From the NCBI GenBank assembly GCA_026126215.1, contig JAHCJQ010000006.1:1-64000 (forward strand): a stretch of DNA of 64,000 bases, in the 5' to 3' direction. Below are positions 31,373 to 42,369 of the stretch, piece by piece (the stretch's first letter is position 1; each line of letters begins with the position of its first letter). Under the pieces are notes generated by a model. It searched no databases, had not been told where the DNA came from, and was given only the letters and a program-made list of their open reading frames with translations. The position numbers and the translations under genes are program-made. The stretch is from Alphaproteobacteria bacterium. GTDB lineage: Bacteria > Pseudomonadota > Alphaproteobacteria > Ferrovibrionales > Ferrovibrionaceae.

Positions 31373-31780
31373 ATGGATCTGATGAAATCGGTTCTCGTCT
31401 CCACCTTCGGCATGCGCGCCCAGGGCGAACGCATGCGGGTGATCTCGGAGAACCTCGCCAATGCCGACAGCACGGCGAAGGACGCCGAAAGCGACCCCTA
31501 TCGCCGCAAGGTGGTGACCTTCCGCAACGAACTCGATCGCGCCATGGAAACCCGACTGGTCAAGGTGGCGAAGGTCGGCTTCGACCGGTCGGAGTTCCAG
31601 CTTCGGCACATGCCGGGCCACCCGGCGGCGGACGCCAACGGCTATGTGCGGATGCCAAACGTCAACGCCCTGATCGAGCTCGCCGACATGCGCGAGGCGC
31701 AGCGCTCCTACGAAGCCAACATGGCCGCCATCGATGCAGCCAAAGGCATGATCAGCAAGACCATCGACCTGCTGCGCTAG
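31373..31780 (+). CDS. flgC: flagellar proximal rod protein FlgC
   Basis: 135 residues, normal length. N-terminal LVSTFGMRAQGERMRVISENLANADSTAKDAESDPYRRKVV; C-terminal GYVRMPNVNALIELADMREAQRSYEANMAAIDAAKGMI, the FlgC hallmark. 24 bp after flgB, preceded by GGAGGGTAAGG. Confidence 0.97.
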   Translation: MDLMKSVLVSTFGMRAQGERMRVISENLANADSTAKDAESDPYRRKVVTFRNELDRAMETRLVKVAKVGFDRSEFQLRHMPGHPAADANGYVRMPNVNALIELADMREAQRSYEANMAAIDAAKGMISKTIDLLR

Positions 31781-31812
31781 CGCAGGGGCACTGAAGGAAG
31801 GACGCACACGCC

Positions 31813-32130
31813 ATGGATGCCAAGATCGCCAATGCCTCGCTGGCCTATGCCCGGGCGCTGGAACGGCTGGGGCAAGGCGGCGGAACGGCCAGTTCCGGCG
31901 CGAGCGGCGGAACAAGCTTCGCCGAACTGGTGCGCGAGGCCGGCGCCGGCGCGATGGAAAGCGCGCGAAGCTCGGAGGCGCTCTCCCTCAAGTCGCTGTC
32001 GGCCGCGAAGCCGGAACTGACCGAGATCGTCGCCGCCGTCACCAATGCCGAGGTGGCGGTGGAAACGGTGACGGCGATCCGCGACCGCGTGATCGGCGCC
32101 TACCAGGAAATCATGCGGATGCCGATCTGA
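31813..32130 (+). CDS. fliE: flagellar hook-basal body complex protein FliE
   Basis: 105 residues: conserved FliE C-terminal half (FAELVREAGAGAMESARSSEALSLKSLSAAKPELTEIVAAVTNAEVAVETVTAIRDRVIGAYQEIMRMPI) after a Gly/Ala/Ser-rich N-terminus. Joins MS ring and rod and is an early export substrate. 10 bp before fliQ. Confidence 0.95.
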   Translation: MDAKIANASLAYARALERLGQGGGTASSGASGGTSFAELVREAGAGAMESARSSEALSLKSLSAAKPELTEIVAAVTNAEVAVETVTAIRDRVIGAYQEIMRMPI

Positions 32131-32140
32131 GGCCCCGCCC

Positions 32141-32407
32141 TTGTCGCCAGCGGAAGTCATCGACGTCACGCGCGACGCGCTCTGGGTCCTGATCAAGGTC
32201 GCCGGCCCCATCATGATGATCGCGCTTGGCGTCGGGCTGATCGTCTCGCTCTTTCAGGCCCTGACCCAGGTCCAGGAAATGACGCTCGCCTTCGTGCCGA
32301 AGATCATTTCCATCTTCTTTGCGCTGCTCCTGTTCCTGCCTTTCATGATCGGCAGCATGACCACGTTCATGCAGGAGATCGCCGAGCGGATCTCCGCCCT
32401 GCAATAG
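32141..32407 (+). CDS. fliQ: flagellar export gate protein FliQ
   Basis: 88 residues with two TM helices: VIDVTRDALWVLIKVAGPIMMIALGVGLIVSLFQALTQVQEMTLAFVPKI is the FliQ signature. The initiation codon is TTG (32141) giving MSPAEV; the frame has no ATG before the first helix. Its upstream ribosome-binding site is weak, so translation may depend on fliE. It is followed after 11 bp by fliR. Confidence 0.95.
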   Translation: MSPAEVIDVTRDALWVLIKVAGPIMMIALGVGLIVSLFQALTQVQEMTLAFVPKIISIFFALLLFLPFMIGSMTTFMQEIAERISALQ

Positions 32408-32418
32408 GGCGGCGCGCC

Positions 32419-33180
32419 ATGCTCCAGCAGATCCTGCCGGTCGAGACTTTCGCCTTCCTGCTGGTCTTTTGCCGCGTCGGCGCCAGCCTGATGCTTGTAC
32501 CCGGCATTGGCGAGGTCTATGTTGCCGCGCCGATTCGCCTCGTTCTGGCGCTGGCGGTGAGCTTTCTCATCGCTCCCTTCGTGGTCGCCGGCCTGCCGCC
32601 CCTGCCGGCGGATGGCATCGGTGTCTTCCTGCTGATCGCCAACGAGACACTGATCGGCCTTTTCATCGGCGGCGTGGCGCGGCTGGCCATCTCGGCCCTG
32701 CATGCCGCCGGCACCGTCATCGCCTTCCAGTCGAGCCTCGGCTTCTCGACCTTCTACGATCCCACCCAGGGCGCGCAGAGCGCGCTGATCGCCACTTTCT
32801 TCTCGATGCTCGGCGTCATGCTGATCTTTGCCGCCGACCTGCACCTGCTGATGCTGCGCGCCACCGTGGATTCCTACGTCCTTTTCCCGGCCCGTGCGCT
32901 GCCCCCGCTCGGCGAGTTCGCCATGCTGGCGGCCGGCTTCGTCGCCGGTGCCTTCAAGCTCGGCATCCAGGTGGCGGCGCCCTTCCTCGTCTATGGCATC
33001 GTGTTCAATATCGGCCTCGGCGCCGTCAACCGCCTGATGCCCAGCATGCAGGTCCTCTTCGTCGCCATGCCGCTGCAAATCCTGCTTGCCTTCGTGCTGC
33101 TCACTTTCAGCGTCGGCGCAGCGATGATCTGGTTCCTCGAGTATTACGAGGGGGCGGCCTCCGCCCTGCTCGCCAGGTAG
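32419..33180 (+). CDS. fliR: flagellar export gate protein FliR
   Basis: 253 residues with about six TM segments. FliR landmarks: VETFAFLLVFCRVGASLMLVPGIGEVYVAAPIRLVLALAVSFLIAP and the conserved ISALHAAGTVIAFQSSLGFSTFYDPTQGAQSALIATFFSML. Part of the FliPQR gate; adjacent to flhB, with which it is fused in some bacteria. Confidence 0.96.
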   Translation: MLQQILPVETFAFLLVFCRVGASLMLVPGIGEVYVAAPIRLVLALAVSFLIAPFVVAGLPPLPADGIGVFLLIANETLIGLFIGGVARLAISALHAAGTVIAFQSSLGFSTFYDPTQGAQSALIATFFSMLGVMLIFAADLHLLMLRATVDSYVLFPARALPPLGEFAMLAAGFVAGAFKLGIQVAAPFLVYGIVFNIGLGAVNRLMPSMQVLFVAMPLQILLAFVLLTFSVGAAMIWFLEYYEGAASALLAR

Positions 33181-33189
33181 GAGGCGGGA

Positions 33190-34302
33190 ATGGCCGAAGA
33201 CCAGGATCCCGCATCGAAAACCGAAGAACCGACCTCCAAACGGCTCGATGATGCGCGCCAGAAGGGCCAGATCGCCCACAGCCAGGAGGTCAATCACTGG
33301 TTCATGATCGCGGCGATCACGCTTGCCGCCGCGACCATGTCGGGCTGGGTCGGCACCGATATCTTCGGCCAGCTTCGGGCACTGATGGAAGTGGCGCACG
33401 ATATGCCGCTCGAACCGGAAGGCATGGCGTCGCTGCTCGCCTCGCTCGCCCGCTCGGTCGGGCTGGCGCTGCTACCGGTCATTGCCTTGCTCGCCGCCGC
33501 GGCGCTGCTCGGCAACATGGTCCAGCATCCGGTCGGAATTGCCGCCGAGCGGATCAAGCCGCAGCTCAAGCGCCTCTCGCCGCTGTCCGGCCTCAAGCGC
33601 ATCTTTTCAGCGCGCGGCATTTCCGAGTTCGTCAAGGGCATCCTGAAACTCTGCCTGGTCGGCGCCGTCGGCACATGGCTGGTCTGGCCGCGGCTCGATT
33701 CGATCCCGCAGATGGTCACCGCCGATCCGGTCGGCATCATGCGACTTGTCCTGGAACTCTCGCTCACATTCCTGGCCGGCGTCGCCGCCGTTCTTGCCTT
33801 CATCGCCGGTGCCGACCTCCTCTACCAGAAATGGGAGCACCGCAAGGGCCTGCGCATGAGCCGGCAGGAGATCAAGGACGAGATCAAGCAGTCCGAAGGC
33901 GATCCCCAGATCAAGGCCAGGATCCGCGCGCTGCGTCTCGAGCGCTCGCGCCGGCGCATGATGGCCGCCGTGCCCGGCGCCGACGTGGTGGTGACCAATC
34001 CGACGCACTTCGCCGTCGCGCTGAAGTACGAGATGGAGAAGATGGGCGCGCCGCGCGTCGTGGCCAAGGGACAGGACCTGATCGCCTTCGCAATCCGCGA
34101 GCTGGCGGGCAAGCACAAGGTGCCGGTGGTGGAAAATCCGCCGCTTGCCCGCGCCCTCTTTGCCGCCTGCGACATCGACCAGGAGATCCCGACGGAGCAT
34201 TACAAGGCGGTGGCGGAGATCATTTCCTACGTGATGCGTCTCAAGGGCGCGCGGCTGCCGGCGCGAGGGCGCATGGCAACGCCCGGCCCTCGCCGGCCCT
34301 GA
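33190..34302 (+). CDS. flhB: flagellar export switch protein FlhB
   Basis: 370 residues. N-terminal KTEEPTSKRLDDARQKGQIAHSQEVNHW motif, four TM helices (about 35-215), then the cytoplasmic switch domain with the autocleavage motif NPTH at 270-273 (VVVTNPTHFAVALKY) and GQDLIAFAIRELAGKHKVPVVENPPLARALFAACD. Controls the change from rod/hook to filament export. Complete, unlike the free-standing paralogue at 30447-30776. Last flagellar gene before cckA (46 bp gap). Confidence 0.97.
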   Translation: MAEDQDPASKTEEPTSKRLDDARQKGQIAHSQEVNHWFMIAAITLAAATMSGWVGTDIFGQLRALMEVAHDMPLEPEGMASLLASLARSVGLALLPVIALLAAAALLGNMVQHPVGIAAERIKPQLKRLSPLSGLKRIFSARGISEFVKGILKLCLVGAVGTWLVWPRLDSIPQMVTADPVGIMRLVLELSLTFLAGVAAVLAFIAGADLLYQKWEHRKGLRMSRQEIKDEIKQSEGDPQIKARIRALRLERSRRRMMAAVPGADVVVTNPTHFAVALKYEMEKMGAPRVVAKGQDLIAFAIRELAGKHKVPVVENPPLARALFAACDIDQEIPTEHYKAVAEIISYVMRLKGARLPARGRMATPGPRRP

Positions 34303-34348
34303 AGCGATGATCTAGACTGTCCGGGAAGGATTCGGGAGACCGGCAGAG

Positions 34349-36826
34349 GTGGCAAACGGCGCGCATATGGGCGGGGTGGGTTCGGCGATCGGCCGCCGGG
34401 GTGCCGCCGCCATCATGACCGCCGTGGCTGCCGGCATCGGTGGCTTGTTCGGCGCGCTGCTGCTGGCTTCGAGCGTCGGCATGGTGGTGGCGCTGCTGCT
34501 GGCCATGCTCGCCCTTGGCCCGTTCGCCTTCGTCGCCTGGTGTCTCTGGCGTGGCCGCGGCATCAGCCTGCTCGACCGGCCCGCCCGCATGGCGCTCTCG
34601 GCGGTCGAGGAAGCCCCCAATGCCCGGCTGATCGTCGATCGCGCCGACCGGCTGCTCTATCACAATCCCGCCTACCGCCGGCTCGTCGGACATGTGCGAG
34701 GCCCGGTGCCCGGACCGATGGCGCTGTTTGGCGGCGACCCGGAATTGGCCGAAAAGGTCCGCCGACTTCGCCACCAGGGCACCGGCGGCCTGGATTTCAG
34801 CCGCATCGGGCCGGGCGGCGAGCGGCAGTGGCTCCGCCTTTCGGTGCAGCGGGCCAATAATGGCGCGGCCGCGGAATACTGGCGCATCGAGGATATCAGC
34901 GCCGAACATGAACTGACCTCGACCATTCACGCGGAATTGCGGCGCCTTTCGGATTTCATCGACCGGGCACCGGTCGGCTTCTTTTCGGCCGATGCCGAAG
35001 GTCGCTTCGATTTCGTCAACGCGACCCTGGCAAGCTGGCTCGGCCTAAGTCCCGAGGCACTGGCCAGCGGCAAGATCCGGGTGGGCGACCGCATCCGGCC
35101 GGCGCCGGAGCTGGCGCTCGGCGAAAGTGCGGAGTTCCGCCGTGGCGGCGAAGCCTGGCTGATCCGCGCCGATGGCAGCGAGATGCCGGTCCGGGTCGAG
35201 CGCGGCGCGGCGGCCGGGCAGGGGGTTTCCGGTTCGTCGGCGGTGGTGCACGACCTGACGCAGGAACTGGCCTGGCGGCGCGCGCTGCGACAGGCGGAGG
35301 CGCATTTCGGGCATTTCTTCGATTTCGCCCCGATCGGCATCGTCGTGCTCGACGAGCGCGACCGCGTGACGGAAGCAAACAAGGCGTTTCTCGCCATGCT
35401 CGGAGCCGGCGGTGCCGACGCGCTCTCGGGCGGCATGCTCGACCTGGTCGCCGAGGGCGACCGGCAGGACATGCGCGAACGCCTGCAGGCGACCAGGGAG
35501 GGCCGCCATGGCGGACCGATCGAGGTGCGCCTGTCGACCCGGCCCGAGCGCGTGGCGCAGGTCTTCGCCTCGCGGCTCGATCCGCAGACGGCCGGCAACA
35601 GCGGCCTTCTGCTGCATCTGATCGACACGACCGACCAGAAGAATCTGGAACTGCAGTTCGCGCAGAGCCAGAAGATGCAGGCGGTTGGCCAGCTTGCCGG
35701 CGGCATCGCGCATGACTTCAACAACCTGCTCACCGCCATGATCGGCTTCTGCGACCTGCTGCTGCTGCGCCATCAGCCTGGCGACCAGTCCTTCGCCGAC
35801 ATCATGCAGATCAAGCAGAACGCCAACCGCGCCGCCAACCTGGTGCGCCAACTCCTTGCCTTTTCGCGCCAGCAGACGCTCAGGCCCAAGGTGCTCGACA
35901 TTACCGACGTGCTTGCCGATCTTTCCAACCTGCTGCGGCGGCTGCTCGGCGAAACGATCGAATTCCGCCTGGTGCATGGCCGCGATCTCGGCCTCGTCAA
36001 GGTCGACCAGGGACAGTTCGAGCAGGTCGTGATCAACCTCGCGGTCAATGCGCGGGACGCCATGACCGACGGCGGCGAACTCACCATCCGCACCGCCAAC
36101 GTGACGGCGGAGGAATCGACCCGGCTCGGGCATGAACTGATGCCGGCTGGCGAATATGTGCTGATCGAAGTGAGCGATACCGGCAAGGGCATTCCGAAGG
36201 ACATCCTCGGCAAGATCTTCGAGCCCTTCTTCACCACCAAGGAAGTGGGTGCCGGCACCGGCCTTGGTCTCTCCACCGTCTACGGCATCATCAAGCAAAC
36301 CGGTGGGTTCATTTTCCCCGAGAGCGAGGTCGGCCGCGGCGCCACGTTCCGCATCTACCTGCCACGCCACCGGCAGGCGGCGAACCGTGAGGTGGCGCAG
36401 CTTGCCGAGGCGGGCGAGAAACGCGCCTCGCGCGATCTGACCGGCAAGGGGACTGTCCTGCTGGTGGAGGACGAGGACGCGGTGCGCATATTCGCGGCAC
36501 GCGCGTTGCGCAACAAGGGATATACGGTTCTCGAAGCGAATTCGGGCGATGCGGCGCTCGAGCAGGTCCAGCGCCATGCCGGTGAAATCGACATTCTCGT
36601 CTCCGACGTGGTGATGCCGAACATGGATGGGCCGACGCTGGCGCGCGAGATCCGCCGGCGCCGGCCCGACCTCAAGATCATCTTCATTTCCGGTTATGCC
36701 GAGGATGCGTTCCGGCGCAACCTGGACCGCGATGTCGAGATCGACTTCCTGCCCAAGCCCTTCAGCCTGAAACAGCTCGCCGGCAAGGTGAAGGAAGTGA
36801 TCGAGCGGGAGAGCGTGAAGGGTTAG
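34349..36826 (+). CDS. cckA: CckA-type hybrid histidine kinase
   Basis: 825 residues. Two N-terminal TM helices (about 20-70), two to three PAS-like domains (about 85-430, including [25 protein letters not shown] and [29 protein letters not shown]), HisKA with His455 in [27 protein letters not shown], HATPase_c ([12 protein letters not shown]-type N box, [36 protein letters not shown]), and a C-terminal receiver with Asp753 ([13 protein letters not shown]). This is the CckA layout, the kinase/phosphatase feeding CtrA through ChpT. GTG 34349 or ATG 34367 may start it. Direction and 46-bp gap suggest read-through from the flhB operon. Confidence 0.93.
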   Translation: MANGAHMGGVGSAIGRRGAAAIMTAVAAGIGGLFGALLLASSVGMVVALLLAMLALGPFAFVAWCLWRGRGISLLDRPARMALSAVEEAPNARLIVDRADRLLYHNPAYRRLVGHVRGPVPGPMALFGGDPELAEKVRRLRHQGTGGLDFSRIGPGGERQWLRLSVQRANNGAAAEYWRIEDISAEHELTSTIHAELRRLSDFIDRAPVGFFSADAEGRFDFVNATLASWLGLSPEALASGKIRVGDRIRPAPELALGESAEFRRGGEAWLIRADGSEMPVRVERGAAAGQGVSGSSAVVHDLTQELAWRRALRQAEAHFGHFFDFAPIGIVVLDERDRVTEANKAFLAMLGAGGADALSGGMLDLVAEGDRQDMRERLQATREGRHGGPIEVRLSTRPERVAQVFASRLDPQTAGNSGLLLHLIDTTDQKNLELQFAQSQKMQAVGQLAGGIAHDFNNLLTAMIGFCDLLLLRHQPGDQSFADIMQIKQNANRAANLVRQLLAFSRQQTLRPKVLDITDVLADLSNLLRRLLGETIEFRLVHGRDLGLVKVDQGQFEQVVINLAVNARDAMTDGGELTIRTANVTAEESTRLGHELMPAGEYVLIEVSDTGKGIPKDILGKIFEPFFTTKEVGAGTGLGLSTVYGIIKQTGGFIFPESEVGRGATFRIYLPRHRQAANREVAQLAEAGEKRASRDLTGKGTVLLVEDEDAVRIFAARALRNKGYTVLEANSGDAALEQVQRHAGEIDILVSDVVMPNMDGPTLAREIRRRRPDLKIIFISGYAEDAFRRNLDRDVEIDFLPKPFSLKQLAGKVKEVIERESVKG

Positions 36827-37638
36827 TTTTCGCCGAGCCCATGCGCGCGCGCGAAGCGGGCACGGGCAATCCGGCGCGCCTCCGCCCAGGTCCGGCTGGT
36901 CTCCAGGCGCGGGGCCGGCTCGCGCGGATCGGGAACTTCCGGCGCCACGCCAAGATCGGGATGACGGCACAGCCAGCGGTCCGGTGCGCGTTCTCCGGCG
37001 CCGTCCTCGATCTCGAGGACGCGGAGGGCAATCACCCGTCGCCGCTCCGCCGGCAGGTTCGCGAAATGCCGCTCCATGTCGGCGAGCTGGAGCGAGGCAT
37101 CCTCGATCCGGAACAAGGCCCCCTCGCGCAGCGCGCACCAGCCGCCATCAATGATCATGGCAAGCTTGGCATAGGCCGCCCACATGGCGGCGATCTCGCC
37201 GAATTCCGCGCGTTGCCGATGGCCGCCGGCGCCGGCCAACCGCCAGTGGCTCCGTGCCTGCAGCACGGCATACCAGGCAAGGCTCTGCCCGCCCATGATC
37301 CGTGCCGCGAGCCAGTTCCTCGCCGTGGCGGCCTCGCGCGGCTCGCCGGCGCCTGCGATGGTTTCGGCCAGGCCGCCGCCCGGCACGGCCTCCAGCCGGT
37401 CGAGGCGGATGGCGAAGGCGCGGTCGGGACCGGCCGCAACGGGAGTGGGTGCCTGGTTGCGCCGCTGCGGCGGAGCCGATGCGCCCGATGCCGAATCGGG
37501 CGGGGCCGCGCCGCGCGGCAGGGCCGGTTGCGGCCGTTCGCTGTCCCCGCAGGCGGCAAGCAGCGCGAGCGCGAGGGCGATGGCAAGGGGCGCGGCGCGG
37601 CGCGCTCGCGGCAGGTGGGCGAGGGACGAGGCAAACAT
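36823..37638 (-). CDS. putative lipoprotein, unknown family
   Basis: 271 residues with a lipoprotein signal (RRAAPLAIALALALLAACGD, lipobox LAAC). A Pro/Ala-rich stretch to about 65 is followed by a helical domain with several Trp (AARIMGGQSLAWYAVLQARSHWRLAG; AEFGEIAAMWAAYAKLAMIIDGGWCALREGALFRIEDA) and a C-terminal segment with CRHPDLGVAPEVPDPREPA. Not recognised. It converges on cckA with a 4-base overlap and is divergent from recA. Confidence 0.65.
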   Translation of the reverse strand: MFASSLAHLPRARRAAPLAIALALALLAACGDSERPQPALPRGAAPPDSASGASAPPQRRNQAPTPVAAGPDRAFAIRLDRLEAVPGGGLAETIAGAGEPREAATARNWLAARIMGGQSLAWYAVLQARSHWRLAGAGGHRQRAEFGEIAAMWAAYAKLAMIIDGGWCALREGALFRIEDASLQLADMERHFANLPAERRRVIALRVLEIEDGAGERAPDRWLCRHPDLGVAPEVPDPREPAPRLETSRTWAEARRIARARFARAHGLGEN

Positions 37639-37757
37639 GGCCCGATGATGGGCGCGGTCGCCCTCGTGCCGTGTTCAAACCTGCGTGTGCCGGGCGCACG
37701 GGGATTCGCCGCGCCATGACGGCTATGGCGGGTGGAAGCCATCATGCCCAAGGCCAT

Positions 37758-37772
37758 GAACGTATCTGGAAC
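37758..37772 (+). promoter_or_regulatory. SOS box (LexA site) of recA
   Basis: GAAC-GTATCTG-GAAC, exact match to the alphaproteobacterial LexA direct-repeat box GAAC-N7-GAAC. It lies 117 bp before the recA start, followed by an AT-rich stretch (37773-37815) that stands out from the GC-rich surroundings and probably contains the promoter. Confidence 0.85.
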
Positions 37773-37888
37773 GGAAAAAATAGCTATTATTTATCAATAT
37801 GATAAGAAAAACATGGACAGTGAGAACAAAATAGGTACATTGACCGTGTTTGCGCCTCCGTCGCGGCTGTGGAATAAGGAGCAAGGGC

Positions 37889-38965
<1,077 letters not shown>

Positions 38966-38990
38966 GCGACCGCCTCCGGACAGGACGCGC

Positions 38991-39042
38991 GGCGGCATTT
39001 CCAGGCGGCTCCGTTCGCAGTCGCGAGCCCGGGAATGCCGCC
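38991..39042 (+). terminator. hairpin after recA
   Basis: GGCGGCATTTCC (38991-39002) pairs with GGGAATGCCGCC (39031-39042) with one G-U pair; the intervening bases can pair further. It lies 26 bp after the recA stop. No T-run follows, so termination is only probable. Confidence 0.55.
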
Positions 39043-39086
39043 GTCGCCCCTTGGGGTCGGCGCGCGCGGGTGGAAGGAGATCTCGA

Positions 39087-39464
39087 TCAGCCCGGAATGT
39101 GAGCGAAGAGCCCGGTCGGTGAGCGGGGATCGAAAGCGCTCAGACCAAGCCCAGACAGGATCCGGGCGATGACCCGGTCGGCCAGCCGGCCGGCTACTGG
39201 GCAGGCGGCCTGGACGCGGAAGGCAATGCTCTCCACGATTTCCCGCTCGCCCAGTTCGATCTCAAGCCGGAAGCCTTGACCTCGCAGGAGCCCGAATCCG
39301 GCCTCGATGAAAGCCGCGGACGGCTCGACCTTTAGGATGGCGGCGGCAAGGCCGGCGCGGGAGCCAAGCGGCGCGGGTTCGTGATCGGCGGGGATGTCAT
39401 CGAAATGCCGCGCCGCCGGCGGCAGATCCTGCGCGTAGATGGTCCAGCTTGCGGCGCCGTCCAT
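39087..39464 (-). CDS. hypothetical 125-residue protein
   Basis: Not recognised. Soluble, no signal peptide; N-terminal WTIYAQDLPPAARHFDDIPAD, a helix AGLAAAILKVEPSAAFIEAGFGLL, a strand LEIELGEREIVESIAFRVQAAC and a C-terminal Pro/Gly segment SAFDPRSPTGLFAHI. It fills the gap between recA and alaS on the opposite strand. Codon use resembles neighbours. Plausibly real, because an open frame with this third-position GC bias and a compact alpha/beta pattern is unlikely by chance. Confidence 0.5.
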   Translation of the reverse strand: MDGAASWTIYAQDLPPAARHFDDIPADHEPAPLGSRAGLAAAILKVEPSAAFIEAGFGLLRGQGFRLEIELGEREIVESIAFRVQAACPVAGRLADRVIARILSGLGLSAFDPRSPTGLFAHIPG

Positions 39465-39635
39465 GGGGCCTCCTCGGATCGGGGCAAGATGCCGCTGCTG
39501 GCGGGGCGGGTGCCAGACAAAAGCCCGTGAAGGTTGCGCGAGCGGGCTGGCTGGACAGGCCGCGGCATGAAGGCTAAAAGCTCAGGCTCGCGTGAGGCAC
39601 GGCCTCGGGCGCGTGGCATTCTTCCGGGTGAAGGC

Positions 39636-42281
39636 ATGACGACCGGCAACGATATCCGCAGGGCATTCCTCGACTATTTTGTGCGGCATGGCCATACCGC
39701 CGTGCCTTCGAGCCCGCTGGTGCCGCACAACGACCCGACCTTGATGTTCACCAATGCCGGCATGGTCCAGTTCAAGAACGTCTTTACCGGTGCCGAGAGC
39801 CGCCCCTACAGCCGCGCGGCGAGCTCGCAGAAATGCGTGCGGGCCGGCGGCAAGCACAACGATCTCGACAATGTCGGCTATACGGCGCGGCATCACACCT
39901 TCTTCGAGATGCTGGGCAATTTCTCCTTCGGCGACTATTTCAAGGACCTGGCGATCGAGCTGGCCTGGAACCTGGTGACGAAGGAATACGGCCTGCCCAG
40001 CGAGAAGCTCTGGGTGACCGTCTATCACGAGGACGAAGAGGCATTCGGCCTGTGGAAGAAGATCGCCGGCCTGCCCGACGAGCGCATCGTGCGCATCGCG
40101 ACTTCCGACAATTTCTGGGCGATGGGCGATACCGGTCCCTGCGGCCCCTGCTCGGAGATCTTCTACGACCATGGTCCGGGTATCCCGGGCGGGCCGCCCG
40201 GCAGCGCCGATGCGGATGGCGACCGCTATGTGGAAATCTGGAACCTGGTTTTCATGCAGTTCGAGCAGGTCAGCCGGGACGAGCGCATCGCATTGCCCAA
40301 ACCCTCCATCGATACCGGCATGGGACTGGAGCGCATCGCCGCGGTGATGCAGGGCAAGCATGACAATTACGACACCGACCTGCTGCGCAGCCTGATCGAG
40401 GCCTCGGCCGACGCCAGCGGCGCCGCGCCGGACGGGCCGCATGCCGTCTCGCACCGGGTGATCGCCGATCATCTGCGCGCGTCGAGCTTCCTGATCGCCG
40501 ACGGCGTGCTGCCGGCCAACGAGGGGCGGGGCTACGTGCTGCGTCGGATCATGCGCCGCGCCATGCGCCATGCGCAGATGCTGGGCGCACGCGAGCCGCT
40601 GATGTGGAAACTGGTGCCGGCGCTTTCGGCCATGATGGGGCGCACCTATCCTGAACTGCTGCGCGCCGAGAGCCTGATCCAGGAGACGCTCAAGCTCGAG
40701 GAAACGCGCTTCCGCCAGACCCTGGAACGGGGCCTTAGGCTGCTGGACGAGGAACTCGGCCGGCTCTCGCCGTCGCAGAAACTGCCGGGCGAGGTCGCCT
40801 TCCGCCTCTACGACACCTACGGTTTCCCGCTCGACCTGACGCAGGATGCGCTGCGCGCCAAGGGTCGCGAAGTCGACGTGCAGGGCTTCAGCGAGGCCAT
40901 GGCGCGCCAGAAGGAGGAGGCGCGGCGCGCCTGGGCCGGTTCGGGCGAAGCGGCGACCGAGGCGGTCTGGTTCGAGATCCGCGAGGCGGTGGGCGCGACC
41001 GAGTTCCTTGGCTACGAGACCGAGGTGGCGGAGGGCCGCGTCGAGGCGATCGTCGTCGATGGCCGCCGCACAGGAGAGGCGCCGGCGGGCGCGCGGGCGT
41101 CGGTCGTGCTGAACCAGACCTGCTTTTATGGCGAAAGCGGCGGCCAGGTGGGCGATACCGGCGCGATATTCACCGCCCATGGCGTGGAGCTGCGGGTTCT
41201 CGATACGCAGAAGAAGCTGGGCGAGTTGCATGTGCATGTGGGCGAGGTGCATGGCGGCACGCTCAAGGTCGGCGATCTGGTCGAGATCCGCGTCGATGGC
41301 CGCCGCCGCGCTTCGGTGCGCGCCAATCACTCGGCCACCCATATCCTGCATTCGGCGCTCCGCCGGCGTCTCGGCGATCACGTGACCCAGAAAGGCTCGC
41401 TCGTGGCGCCCGACCGGCTGCGCTTCGATTTCTCGCATCCCAAGCCGGTCTCGGAACAGGAACTCGCCGATATCGAGGCTGAGGTCAACCGCGTGATCCG
41501 CCAGAACGCCGACGTGGCGACGCGGCTGATGACGCCGGACTCGGCCATCGAGGCCGGGGCTTTGGCGCTGTTCGGCGAGAAGTATGGTGAAGAGGTGCGC
41601 GTCGTCTCCATGGGCATCGAGGATGCGGAGCGCGCCTTCTCGACCGAGCTTTGCGGCGGCACGCATGTCCGGCGCACGGGTGATATCGCTCTGTTCCGCA
41701 TCGTTTCCGAGGCGGGCGTGGCGGCGGGCGTGCGCCGCGTCGAGGCGCTGACCGGCGAGGCGGCGCGCCTTTACCTGATCGAGCAGGAACGCAGCCTGCG
41801 CGAGGCGGCGAACGCGCTCAAGGCGCCGCCGGCTGAGGTGGCGGCGCGCGTGCGCCAGCTCATCGAGGAGCGGCGCCGGCTTGAGCGCGAGCTGTCGGAG
41901 GCGCGCCAGAAGGCGGCGACCGGCGGCGGCGTTTCGGCGCGCAAGCTGGGCGACGTCAGTTTCGTGGCGCAGTCGCTGGAAGGCGTGCCGGCCAAGGATC
42001 TGCGTGGCATGATCGACGCGATCAAGAAGCAGGCGGAGAATTCCGTGGTCGCCCTGGTCTCGGTCAGCGACGACAAGGCCGCGCTGGTGGTGGGCGTCGC
42101 TGACGGGCTGACCGGGCGGGTCAACGCGGTGGACCTGGTGCGGGTCGGCGCCGCCGAACTGGGTGGCAAGGGCGGGGGCGGGCGCCCGGAATTCGCCCAG
42201 GCGGGCGGACCGGACGGGGCGCGCGCGAAGTCTGCCCTGGAAGCGATCGAGAAGGCTCTGATCGAGCGCATCGGGGCCTGA
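39636..42281 (+). CDS. alaS: alanyl-tRNA synthetase
   Basis: 881 residues, normal length. N-terminal class II catalytic domain ([41 protein letters not shown]), editing domain with the HxxxH zinc site from His565 ([13 protein letters not shown]) and the Cys673 site (CGGTHV), and the C-Ala domain with a [13 protein letters not shown] motif. Charges tRNA-Ala. Start at ATG of MTTGNDIRR; the open frame upstream is not conserved. Its stop codon lies inside the first copy of a 34-bp tandem duplication that includes part of the terminator. Confidence 0.98.
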   Translation: MTTGNDIRRAFLDYFVRHGHTAVPSSPLVPHNDPTLMFTNAGMVQFKNVFTGAESRPYSRAASSQKCVRAGGKHNDLDNVGYTARHHTFFEMLGNFSFGDYFKDLAIELAWNLVTKEYGLPSEKLWVTVYHEDEEAFGLWKKIAGLPDERIVRIATSDNFWAMGDTGPCGPCSEIFYDHGPGIPGGPPGSADADGDRYVEIWNLVFMQFEQVSRDERIALPKPSIDTGMGLERIAAVMQGKHDNYDTDLLRSLIEASADASGAAPDGPHAVSHRVIADHLRASSFLIADGVLPANEGRGYVLRRIMRRAMRHAQMLGAREPLMWKLVPALSAMMGRTYPELLRAESLIQETLKLEETRFRQTLERGLRLLDEELGRLSPSQKLPGEVAFRLYDTYGFPLDLTQDALRAKGREVDVQGFSEAMARQKEEARRAWAGSGEAATEAVWFEIREAVGATEFLGYETEVAEGRVEAIVVDGRRTGEAPAGARASVVLNQTCFYGESGGQVGDTGAIFTAHGVELRVLDTQKKLGELHVHVGEVHGGTLKVGDLVEIRVDGRRRASVRANHSATHILHSALRRRLGDHVTQKGSLVAPDRLRFDFSHPKPVSEQELADIEAEVNRVIRQNADVATRLMTPDSAIEAGALALFGEKYGEEVRVVSMGIEDAERAFSTELCGGTHVRRTGDIALFRIVSEAGVAAGVRRVEALTGEAARLYLIEQERSLREAANALKAPPAEVAARVRQLIEERRRLERELSEARQKAATGGGVSARKLGDVSFVAQSLEGVPAKDLRGMIDAIKKQAENSVVALVSVSDDKAALVVGVADGLTGRVNAVDLVRVGAAELGGKGGGGRPEFAQAGGPDGARAKSALEAIEKALIERIGA

Positions 42282-42336
42282 GCGGCGCCGGCCCCCGTCC
42301 CGCATCGGGGCCTGAGCGGCGCCGGCCCCCGTCCCG
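42269..42336. repeat. 34-bp tandem duplication at the alaS stop
   Basis: CATCGGGGCCTGAGCGGCGC begins both copies (42269 and 42303); each copy is 34 bp and the two are identical. Copy 1 contains the alaS stop codon; copy 2 provides the 5' arm of the hairpin at 42319-42358. Confidence 0.9.
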
Positions 42337-42358
42337 CAGCGGGGCAGGGGGCCGGCGC
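42319..42358. terminator. bidirectional hairpin between alaS and icd
   Basis: GCGCCGGCCCCC (42319-42330) and GGGGGCCGGCGC (42347-42358) are perfect 12-bp arms around 16 bases, between convergent genes. Copy 1 of the duplication offers an alternative 5' arm. No T-tract. Confidence 0.7.
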
Positions 42359-42369
42359 TCCGGCCTGGG

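Noticed and set aside
42269-42336. CRISPR or REP-type repeat
   Set aside because: Only two direct, adjacent copies without spacers, located at a terminator; a simple tandem duplication explains it.
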